From NCBI GenBank assembly GCA_023450615.1, contig JAEXGT010000030.1, forward strand, positions 1 through 10,858: a DNA stretch of 10,858 nt, in the 5' to 3' direction. Both the position numbers and the translations under genes were made by a program. This DNA comes from Pseudomonadota bacterium. Lineage in GTDB: Bacteria; Pseudomonadota; Alphaproteobacteria; Rhizobiales; Beijerinckiaceae. Below the pieces are notes generated by a model. It made no database searches. It was not told the origin of the DNA and saw only the letters and a program-made list of their open reading frames with translations. Every line of letters starts with the position of its first letter. The stretch's first letter is position 1. Below, piece after piece: positions 1 to 5,562 of the stretch.

Positions 1-907
1 CGGGCATCCGCTCATAACGGCGAATTTCCTTGCGTGCTTGTTCCTCGACCTCCGGCGGCATGTCGGCCTTGGCGATCTTCTCGGTCAGCTCCTGGACCTC
101 CTGAGCGCGCCCGTCGCCTTCACCCAATTGGCGCTGGATCGCCGCCATTTGTTCCCGAAGGATCACCTCGCGCTGGCGCTCGTCCAAGGTGGCGCGTGTC
201 TGCCTGCTGATCTCCTGGGATAGGCGAAGGACCTCGATGCGCTGGGCGAGGATGCGGGAGACGCGATCAAGGCGTACGGTGAGATCGACGGTTTCCAGAA
301 GTTCTTGCTTCTGGTCGGGGCTGACGTCCAGATAGGCGGCGACGAGGTCCGCGAGGGCTCCAGGCTTGGCTGCCGCTTGCACGGTTCCAATGAGTTCGGG
401 CGGCACTTGCGGCAGAAGCTGCATCGCCTCAAGGGCCTGCTGTCTAAGATGAAGGAAGCGCGCCTCGGTTTCCGGTGAAAGAGTGTCCGGCTCTTCAATC
501 CTCAGAACCCGTGCCACGAAGAACGGCTGCTCCATCACGAAATCGGTCACGCGAAAACGCTGCACGCCCTGGAGGACCGCATGATGGCTTCCGTCGGGCG
601 CGCTGACATAGCGCAGGACGTTGGCGACAGTCCCGGTTCGATGCAAGTCGATCGCGGCAGGATTCTCGACTTCGGCATCCCGTTGCATCAGAAGGCCGAT
701 CTGGCGCTCTTCCCTCACGGCCTGCTGGGTCGCGGCAATGGAGCGCTCACGGCCGAGGGCAACCGGAAACACCGTTCCCGGAAACAGCACCATGTTTCGG
801 ACAGGCACGATCAGAAGTCCGTCTGGCGGCAGGCTACTGGTGGAGGTATCTAATCCAGGGGCCGTCCTGTCCTCAGGCACTCGCGGGATGTCGTTTGGAA
901 CATTCAT
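1..907 (-). CDS. lon: Lon ATP-dependent protease, N-terminal part (runs off the window)
   Basis: This is the amino-terminal 302 residues of a Lon protease, the cytosolic AAA+ serine protease that degrades misfolded and regulatory proteins. The reading frame stays open to the window edge, so the ATPase and Ser-Lys protease domains lie outside. The LON substrate-binding domain spans about residues 31-220, opening with LLIVPVRNMVLFPGTVFPVA and containing GVQRFRV at 114-120. A charged helical, coiled-coil-like stretch follows (225-302) with SQEISRQ, REVILREQMAAIQRQLGE and ADMPPEVEEQ, all typical of Lon. I chose the ATG at 905-907 because AGGAG lies 8 nt before it. The gene sits 12 nt after the stop of the small heat-shock gene, so the two are probably co-transcribed. 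Family identity is clear; only the missing C-terminus is unseen. Confidence 0.95.
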   Translation of the reverse strand, partial: MNVPNDIPRVPEDRTAPGLDTSTSSLPPDGLLIVPVRNMVLFPGTVFPVALGRERSIAATQQAVREERQIGLLMQRDAEVENPAAIDLHRTGTVANVLRYVSAPDGSHHAVLQGVQRFRVTDFVMEQPFFVARVLRIEEPDTLSPETEARFLHLRQQALEAMQLLPQVPPELIGTVQAAAKPGALADLVAAYLDVSPDQKQELLETVDLTVRLDRVSRILAQRIEVLRLSQEISRQTRATLDERQREVILREQMAAIQRQLGEGDGRAQEVQELTEKIAKADMPPEVEEQARKEIRRYERMP

Positions 908-915
908 AACGCACG

Positions 916-922
916 CTCCTCA
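916..922 (-). promoter_or_regulatory. lon ribosome binding site overlapping the hsp20 stop codon
   Basis: Read on the minus strand, the hsp20 stop and the lon Shine-Dalgarno share a base: TGAGGAG, with TGA ending hsp20 and AGGAG 8 nt before the lon ATG. This arrangement suggests translational coupling and supports both the lon start and an hsp20-lon operon. Confidence 0.7.
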
Positions 923-1318
923 GCGCACTTTGCGCAGGCTGATGATCAGACATCCGTCACCGGCGGCGCGCCGGACGGCATCGTAACGGCCCGGCGGCAG
1001 CGGGATGCGTCGCTCGAACTGACCCTGTGGCAACTCCAGCCGGTGAATGGTGGCAGTGCGGAGCTGGGGTGGCAGAACCCGTCGGCCCGCTACCACGAGG
1101 GTTCCATTATCAATCACAGCCTCGACCTGTTCCGGCGCCACGCCGGGTAGAGCGATGAGAATGAGAACCTCCTGCTCCGTCTCCAGAACATCGGCAGGCG
1201 GCTCCCAGGCCGGTCGGCGCGTGGGGGAGGGAGGCTGGAACATCTGGCGGTGAAGGCGCTCAGCGCGCGCAAGGGCCTCGATTGCTTCGGAGAGCATCCA
1301 TTCCGCCGGATCTCGCAT
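920..1318 (-). CDS. Hsp20/alpha-crystallin family small heat-shock protein
   Basis: This 132-residue protein is a small heat-shock chaperone that would bind unfolding proteins without ATP. The alpha-crystallin domain covers about residues 40-131. It starts with PPADVLETEQEVLILIALPGV, continues through the strand VIDNGTLVVAGRR and ends in AAGDGCLIISLRK, which matches the family signature A-x(3)-[ND]-G-x-L. The N-terminal arm (1-39) is short, helical and then proline/arginine-rich. The protein stops almost at the end of the domain, so the usual C-terminal I-x-I/V tail that docks dimers into larger oligomers is not visible. It is the first gene of a pair with lon, a sensible link between holding and degrading clients. 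The ribosome binding site is weak (GCAGG about 8 nt upstream). I did not find a convincing RpoH promoter or ROSE-type RNA thermometer upstream. Confidence 0.9.
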   Translation of the reverse strand: MRDPAEWMLSEAIEALARAERLHRQMFQPPSPTRRPAWEPPADVLETEQEVLILIALPGVAPEQVEAVIDNGTLVVAGRRVLPPQLRTATIHRLELPQGQFERRIPLPPGRYDAVRRAAGDGCLIISLRKVR

Positions 1319-1636
1319 AAGACATGCCTGCTTCTACGTGTGGTCCGTGCCCTTCGCGGAACTTCCTTCTGTGAGTTCAGAACGTTGCGCAGGCGAGACC
1401 GGTTGAGGGCAGTAAACCCTGTCAATGCACGTTCAATGCACGGGCGGGCGCTTTGTTCGTGGTTTCGGGTTTCGAAACTTCGATCTTCAGAACAGGAGCT
1501 CGGCGCCAAGCTTCCTGTCGAGAGAAGCCGCATCCTACATAACTATTTCGAGCTTTCTCATTAGCCACGCTGAAACAACGCTTCCGCGAACGTATTCCCT
1601 TGAGGTTATCGGTCCGCGGGCCTGGAGAAGGCAGCC
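1319..1636. other. Intergenic region upstream of hsp20; no gene seen
   Basis: This 318-bp stretch must hold the promoter of the hsp20-lon operon (minus strand) and perhaps that of the plus-strand genes. The notable element is the tandem repeat listed separately at 1422-1442. The minus strand carries a TTGACA at 1425-1420 inside that repeat, but no -10 hexamer follows at 16-18 nt. Short reading frames crossing the region have no ribosome binding site or recognisable protein features. Confidence 0.5.
1422..1442. repeat. Two tandem copies of a 10-bp direct repeat (period 11) upstream of hsp20
   Basis: TCAATGCACG occurs at 1422-1431 and again, exactly, at 1433-1442. The period is 11 bp, one helical turn, so both copies face the same side of the DNA. 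The pair lies 104-124 bp upstream of the hsp20 start. That position and spacing would suit an operator for a regulator binding in tandem, but no matching known motif is claimed. Confidence 0.55.
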
Positions 1637-1957
1637 ATGGCGAATGGATTGTGCGACGTCTATGGGGTGCGGCCTGCGACCGTTCGTGCGCAGGCCGTGA
1701 TCGCAGACCGCCTGGGCGGGCGCGTAGAAGAGATCATCCATTCGGCGGCCCACCGCGCCCGCGAGATCGAAACCTCTATTGAGGTGCCGATCCGGCGCAG
1801 GAAGAACAGCAACCAATCGAGCGATGAGCATCGCAACGCGGTTGATATCGACCGGGATGCCAAGCGTGTGGCTGATAACGACACCAGAACGGTGGCCGAG
1901 GGATCTCGGCCCGCTTCGACTCATCGGGAGGATTTCGCATGCCGCATCGGACCATAG
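1637..1957 (+). CDS. Doubtful small ORF, possibly the remnant of a CDVCG-type zinc-binding N-terminus
   Basis: This 106-codon frame begins with an ATG preceded by GGAGAAGG (6 nt spacing) and uses GC-rich third positions. Its opening, MANGLCDVYGVRPATVRAQ, resembles from memory the short zinc-binding leader MxxxxCDVCGxRPATVR found at the N-terminus of some Clp/FtsH-type proteins, but the second cysteine of the CxxC pair is tyrosine here. A helical stretch follows (RVEEIIHSAAHRAREIE). Residues from about 67 (EHRNAVDIDRDAKRV) vaguely recall BON domains, but not well enough to call one. The frame overlaps the degP start by 19 nt. It may be a small real protein, a decayed fragment, or chance coding in the degP leader. 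I cannot assign a function. Confidence 0.3.
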   Translation: MANGLCDVYGVRPATVRAQAVIADRLGGRVEEIIHSAAHRAREIETSIEVPIRRRKNSNQSSDEHRNAVDIDRDAKRVADNDTRTVAEGSRPASTHREDFACRIGP

Positions 1958-3423
1958 GAACGATAGTTCAGACCAAGATGCTCATGAGCGTTCTGGTAAT
2001 GGGCACGTGCTTGACCATGCCGATGCCGCTCCGGGCTCAGCAACTTCAAGCTCAGCAACCCACCGTTCCACCCGGCTTCACATCCATCGTGCGCCAGACG
2101 GCGCCCGCAGTGGTCGCAATCACCACCAAGCGGCGGATGGAGGAACAGCAGCAGCAGGCGCAGTCCTTGCCGGAGGATCTTCCTTTCCGGGAATTCTTCC
2201 GTCGATATTTCGATGAAGGTCCGGGCATGTCTCCGCCACGGCGCCCTAACTTTGCTCAGCCCGGTGCAGACCCTCGGTTGGCCCTTGGGTCAGGATTTGC
2301 GATCAGCACTGATGGGTACATCATCACCAACAACCATGTGATCGAGGATGCGGAGGAGATTCAAGTCGTCTTTGGCGAGAAAACCAATGTGCCCGCCAAG
2401 CTCGTGGGCCGGGATCCAGCCACCGACATCGCGGTGCTGAAGGTTGAGCCACAGCCCAACATCGCTGCCGTCCAGTGGGGTGACTCGGATGCGGCCGAGC
2501 CGGGCGCTTGGGCGATTGCCATCGGCAGCCCATTCGGTCTCGGCGGAACCGTGACGGTCGGCGTCGTGTCGGCGCGCTCGCGCGACATCCGCTCCGGCCC
2601 TTATGACGATTACATCCAGACCGACGCATCCATCAATCGAGGCAACTCAGGCGGACCGCTATTCAACACGCGAGGCGAAGTGATCGGTGTCAACACCGCA
2701 ATCTTCTCCCCATCCGGCGTGAATATCGGGATCGGCTTTGCGGTCCCATCCAACACGGCTCGGTCAGTGGCCGATCAGCTGATCCGTACCGGTCGAGTCG
2801 AGCGGGGTTATGTCGGGCTGCGGCTTCAGGCGATCACGCCTGCCCTTGCACAGGCCATGGGCCTGACAGGCGACCAGGGCGCGCTGGTCGCTTCCATGGA
2901 GCCCGGTGGCCCGGCCGAGCAGGCCGGTGTCAAGGCTGGCGACGTGATCACGCAGTTCAACGGACGGCCTGTCGAGAGCGGACGTGACCTCTCCCGTATC
3001 ATCGTGGCGATGAAGCCCGGCACTCAGGTCCCTATGACCGTGATCCGGGATGGTAAGAAAGAGGAGTTGAACGTCACCATTGGCCAGCGCCAGGAGGAGC
3101 GAACTCAGCAGGCCGCGAGCGGAGCGGAAGGCAGCGGCAAGCGACTGGGCGTGGCGCTCTCTCCCATCACTGAGCAGATCCGCGGCCAATTTGGGCTGGA
3201 GCCGGGCGCGTCGGGCTTGCTGATCCAGCAGGTCGAGCCGAACAGCCCTGCGGAGCAGGCTGGCTTGCAGCCAGGCGAGGTGATCGTCTCGGCCAACAAC
3301 AAGCCGGTGAATGCGCCCTCGGACGTGGCGAGTGCGTGGGCCGAGGCGCAAAAGCAAAAGAAGCCGATCCTGTTGCAGGTGCGGCGCGGTGGCCAATCCC
3401 TGTTCGTGGCGGTCCCAATCTAG
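1939..3423 (+). CDS. degP: Do/DegP-family periplasmic serine endoprotease with two PDZ domains
   Basis: This 494-residue HtrA/Do protease degrades or refolds damaged envelope proteins. Residues 1-34 form a signal peptide with a hydrophobic core (MLMSVLVMGTCLTMPMPL) and a probable cleavage after LRA, so it acts in the periplasm. A Gln-rich segment and an LA-loop-like insert (66-105) precede the trypsin-like domain. The catalytic triad is visible: His133 (NNHVIED), Asp163 (ATDIAVLKV) and Ser237 (RGNSGGPLF). PDZ1 covers about 286-385 (GYVGLRLQ ... GGPAEQAGVKAGDVI) and PDZ2 about 402-492 (NSPAEQAGLQPGEVI), the normal Do layout and length. The start is supported by GGGAGGA 6 nt before the ATG; Met14 is a possible alternative. 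It diverges from hsp20-lon, making a local protein quality-control cluster. Whether it is DegP, DegQ or MucD by orthology cannot be settled from sequence alone. Confidence 0.95.
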   Translation: MPHRTIGTIVQTKMLMSVLVMGTCLTMPMPLRAQQLQAQQPTVPPGFTSIVRQTAPAVVAITTKRRMEEQQQQAQSLPEDLPFREFFRRYFDEGPGMSPPRRPNFAQPGADPRLALGSGFAISTDGYIITNNHVIEDAEEIQVVFGEKTNVPAKLVGRDPATDIAVLKVEPQPNIAAVQWGDSDAAEPGAWAIAIGSPFGLGGTVTVGVVSARSRDIRSGPYDDYIQTDASINRGNSGGPLFNTRGEVIGVNTAIFSPSGVNIGIGFAVPSNTARSVADQLIRTGRVERGYVGLRLQAITPALAQAMGLTGDQGALVASMEPGGPAEQAGVKAGDVITQFNGRPVESGRDLSRIIVAMKPGTQVPMTVIRDGKKEELNVTIGQRQEERTQQAASGAEGSGKRLGVALSPITEQIRGQFGLEPGASGLLIQQVEPNSPAEQAGLQPGEVIVSANNKPVNAPSDVASAWAEAQKQKKPILLQVRRGGQSLFVAVPI

Positions 3424-3447
3424 ACCAGGACGGACAGGCCCTTCGTC

Positions 3448-4224
3448 TCAGTCGATGGCAAGGCGGGACTCGGGTAGGGTCTGGCCTCCATCGATCACGA
3501 TGCCTTGGCCGGTGATGTAGCGAGCCTCGTCTGAAGCCAGGAACACAACCGCTTGCGCGATGTCATCAGGATCACCGAGATAGCCCATGGGAATCGCGCG
3601 TTCCGTCTCGCGGATGTAATCTTGCGGCTGCGCCTTCATGCCCTCGGTCATGATGTTGCCCGGCATTACGGCGTTCACAGTCACCTTGGCCTTGGCAAGT
3701 TCGAGTGCAGCCGAGCGCATGAAGCCCAAAAGCCCCGCTTTGGTCGCCCCATAATGAGCCCACCCCGGATAGCCGGTGATCGGCCCGGTGATCGACGAGG
3801 TCAGGATGATGCGCCCATGCCCTGACTTGCGCAGATGCGGCAACGCCGCTTTCGTTGCCAGAAAGGCCGCCTTTAGGTTGACGGCTTGAACATGGTCCCA
3901 GTCAGCCTCGCTCATCTCGTCAAGGCGGGCTGCAGGGAAGATGCCGGCATTGCTGCACAGAACGTGAAGCTCGCCCCACGCGGAAACAGCGGCCTGCACC
4001 ATGGTGTCGATCTCTGCTGCCTGCTTGACATCCACCACATGGGGTCTTGCCTCTCCCCCGGCTGCCGCCGCCAAGCCTGCTGTTTCCTCCGCTACGGCGC
4101 GGTCGAGGTCGGCGACGAGCACCTTGGCCCCCTCGGCTGCCAGCTTGCAGGCGATGGCGCGGCCAATTCCGCGCCCCGCTCCGGTCACGATTGCGACCCG
4201 TCCTTTCAGCCGATCAAGTCCCAT
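3448..4224 (-). CDS. Short-chain dehydrogenase/reductase (SDR), FabG/UcpA-like
   Basis: This 258-residue cytosolic oxidoreductase is a classical SDR of full length. The Rossmann dinucleotide motif is TGAGRGIG (14-21). Asp39 at the end of beta-2 (VADLD) usually indicates NAD(H) rather than NADP(H). The structural NAG motif is at 92-94, and the catalytic residues are Ser143/144, Tyr158 and Lys162 (HYGATKAG). The end, ITGQGIVIDGGQTLPES, is typical of SDRs annotated as 3-oxoacyl-ACP reductase or UcpA. The substrate cannot be read from sequence. AGGGAG lies 7 nt before the ATG. The gene stands alone: it converges on degP with 24 nt between stops and diverges from pfkB. The FNR/FixK box at 4291-4304 is upstream of this gene too, but the -10-like bases on this strand are poor. 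Confidence 0.9.
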   Translation of the reverse strand: MGLDRLKGRVAIVTGAGRGIGRAIACKLAAEGAKVLVADLDRAVAEETAGLAAAAGGEARPHVVDVKQAAEIDTMVQAAVSAWGELHVLCSNAGIFPAARLDEMSEADWDHVQAVNLKAAFLATKAALPHLRKSGHGRIILTSSITGPITGYPGWAHYGATKAGLLGFMRSAALELAKAKVTVNAVMPGNIMTEGMKAQPQDYIRETERAIPMGYLGDPDDIAQAVVFLASDEARYITGQGIVIDGGQTLPESRLAID

Positions 4225-4290
4225 GGCTTTTCTCCCTGGTTCAAAGAAATTCGCCTGGAGACCGTTTAGTTGCGTTCAGTCAGGTGGGGC

Positions 4291-4331
4291 TTGAGTTGGA
4301 TCAAAACTGGGCTCCAATGCGTCCGTAAAAT
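4291..4331 (+). promoter_or_regulatory. FNR/FixK-type box with -10 element: likely class II oxygen-responsive promoter of pfkB-GH65
   Basis: TTGAGTTGGATCAA at 4291-4304 matches the FNR/FixK consensus TTGAT-N4-ATCAA at 9 of 10 defined bases and has perfect TTGA/TCAA arms. TAAAAT at 4326-4331 matches 5 of 6 bases of the -10 consensus. A start about 7 nt after it (near 4338) places the box centre (4297.5) at about -40.5, where class II CRP/FNR activators bind. The bases at the normal -35 position (4303-4308) are not a -35 hexamer, as expected for an activator-dependent promoter. Sequence and spacing are seen directly; regulation by oxygen is inferred. Confidence 0.65.
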
Positions 4332-4427
4332 TTATGGGCATGGGATCAGACGAAGTCTTGGAGCTCCGCGTGCCGCGAAGGAGGCTTCAGCGGCCACGGC
4401 TTTGCCGATCCTGCCATACAAGTGGTT

Positions 4428-4446
4428 ATGGAAGCAGAGCTTCCAT
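4428..4446 (+). other. Perfect 8-bp stem-loop in the presumed pfkB leader
   Basis: ATGGAAGC (4428-4435) and GCTTCCAT (4439-4446) are exact reverse complements separated by AGA. No T-run follows directly (the first is TTTT at 4460-4463), so it is not a standard intrinsic terminator. It could be an RNA-stability or attenuation element, or a palindromic protein site. Confidence 0.45.
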
Positions 4447-4593
4447 TGATGCTTGAGGCTTTTGGGATTGGCTACTCTGCTGCGAGGTGGCAAGCTTGGT
4501 GCTTGGCTGCGTGAGGCTGCAAGTTGATGACGTACGAACCGCGGCAGGCCAGGCAACTGGGCTGCGTGGTCTCTCCAGAACCATAGAGGAACG

Positions 4594-5538
4594 ATGAAAC
4601 GCATTGTGACGCTGACCCTCAACCCTGCCATCGACGGAGCGGCCGAGGCCGAGCAGGTCAGGCCCATCCACAAGATCAGGACCTGGGCCGAGCGCTACGA
4701 TCCCGGCGGCGGTGGCATCAATGCGGCGCGGGTCATCCGCGAATTAGGAGGATCGGCGCTCGCCATCTATCTGTCCGGCGGGGCGACGGGACCAATCCTC
4801 GACGATCTGGTTCAGGCCAGCGGCATCGAAAGCCGGTGCATCCCCATCGCGGGTCACACCCGGATCAGTCATACCGTTCATGAGACATCGACGGGGCTTG
4901 AGTACCGCTTCGTTCCTCAGGGGCCGAGCGTGACGGAAGAGGAGTGGAAGGCGTGCCTTGCAGTGCTCGATCAGGTCGGGGGCGACTATCTGCTCGCGAG
5001 CGGCAGCCTTCCGCGCGGCGTGCCTGCAGACTTCTATGCGCAATTGGCGGCCGTCGCTGCGCGCAGGGGCATGAAGTTCGTGCTCGACACGTCCGGCGAG
5101 GCGCTTCGGCAAGCGGCTGGCAAGGGGATCCATCTGATCAAGCCCAGCCTCGGCGAGATGGAGGACCTGATAGGCCGGAAGCTTCCCACTTCTCATGATC
5201 AGGACATGGCGGTGCGGGATCTCATCGCCTCCGGCGCCGCTGAGATCATCGCGCTGACCCTGGGGCGCGACGGAGCTTTGCTGGGCACCCGCGACACGCT
5301 TCTACGGATCGAAGGCATAAAGGTGACACCGAGAAGCGCTGTAGGCGCGGGCGACAGCTTCCTCGGCGCGATGACACTCGGCCTCGCTCAGGGGAACACC
5401 GTGGAAGAGGCTTTCACCATGGGAATGGCGGCTGGAACCGCCACGGTTTTGACCAGCGGAACAGAGCTATGTCAGCGCGCCGAGGTGGAGCGTCTCTACC
5501 GAGACATCAGGCACCGCTTGGCCAACAGCGACGGCTGA
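4594..5538 (+). CDS. pfkB: 6-phosphofructokinase II (PfkB, ribokinase-family sugar kinase)
   Basis: This 314-residue kinase phosphorylates fructose-6-phosphate with ATP to fructose-1,6-bisphosphate, the committing step of Embden-Meyerhof glycolysis. It follows E. coli PfkB (309 aa) along its whole length. Visible motifs are TLNPAID (Asp14, substrate), PGGGGINAAR (37-46), GGATGPIL, LEYRFVPQGPSVTEEEW, SGSLPRGVP, the KPS-E segment at 183-190, and the PfkB signature VGAGDSFLGAM with catalytic base Asp254. The C-terminus GTELCQRAEVERLY also matches. GAGG lies only 4 nt before the ATG, but no better start is present. It is the first gene of an operon with the GH65 phosphorylase, 24 nt before the preferred start of that gene. 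Many relatives in this bacterial order rely on the Entner-Doudoroff route, so a dedicated Pfk under a possible FNR-type promoter suggests use under low oxygen. A 1-phosphofructokinase or tagatose kinase is less likely given the close match to PfkB. Confidence 0.92.
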   Translation: MKRIVTLTLNPAIDGAAEAEQVRPIHKIRTWAERYDPGGGGINAARVIRELGGSALAIYLSGGATGPILDDLVQASGIESRCIPIAGHTRISHTVHETSTGLEYRFVPQGPSVTEEEWKACLAVLDQVGGDYLLASGSLPRGVPADFYAQLAAVAARRGMKFVLDTSGEALRQAAGKGIHLIKPSLGEMEDLIGRKLPTSHDQDMAVRDLIASGAAEIIALTLGRDGALLGTRDTLLRIEGIKVTPRSAVGAGDSFLGAMTLGLAQGNTVEEAFTMGMAAGTATVLTSGTELCQRAEVERLYRDIRHRLANSDG

Positions 5539-5550
5539 GGGAAATGGTTC

Positions 5551-5555
5551 AGGGG
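5551..5555 (+). promoter_or_regulatory. Ribosome binding site that favours the second Met of the GH65 gene
   Basis: AGGGG lies only 1 nt from the ATG at 5557 but 7 nt from the in-frame ATG at 5563. The second ATG is therefore the more likely start. Confidence 0.6.
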
Positions 5556-5562
5556 AATGCCG

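Larger units (their letters stand above)
4225..4593. other. 369-bp regulatory region and presumed leader of the pfkB operon
   Basis: No protein gene is visible here. It contains the FNR/FixK-like promoter (4291-4331), the perfect hairpin at 4428-4446 and an imperfect direct repeat (CTGCGAGGTGGCAAGCTTG at 4480-4498 against CTGCGTGAGGCTGCAAGTTG at 4507-4526). If transcription starts near 4338, the pfkB transcript has a leader of about 255 nt, unusually long. A 40-codon frame starting at 4334 lacks a ribosome binding site and looks non-coding. Confidence 0.5.

Noticed and set aside
1319..1425. RNA thermometer (ROSE) or RpoH promoter before hsp20
   Set aside because: I looked for the UYGCU anti-Shine-Dalgarno motif and for CTTG...CCCCAT or CTATAT patterns and found no convincing match.
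2764..3396. 210-codon open frame antisense to degP
   Set aside because: It lies wholly inside the clear degP frame, has low-complexity Arg/Leu-rich content typical of the antisense of GC-rich genes, and has no ribosome binding site or family features.
3424..3447. Intrinsic terminator between degP and the SDR gene
   Set aside because: Only a 4-5 bp stem with an 11-nt loop is possible and there is no T-run.
4334..4456. 40-codon plus-strand frame in the pfkB leader
   Set aside because: It has no ribosome binding site, an Arg-rich unstructured translation, and would start at or before the predicted transcript start.
4588..4613. GGAAC-N17-CGCT resembling an EcfG general stress promoter
   Set aside because: The -10 part differs from CGTT, and the element overlaps the pfkB start codon, so it could not drive that gene.
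4332..4673. 113-codon minus-strand frame over the pfkB leader and start
   Set aside because: It overlaps the well-supported pfkB start and promoter elements. It has no recognisable domain and its composition looks non-coding.
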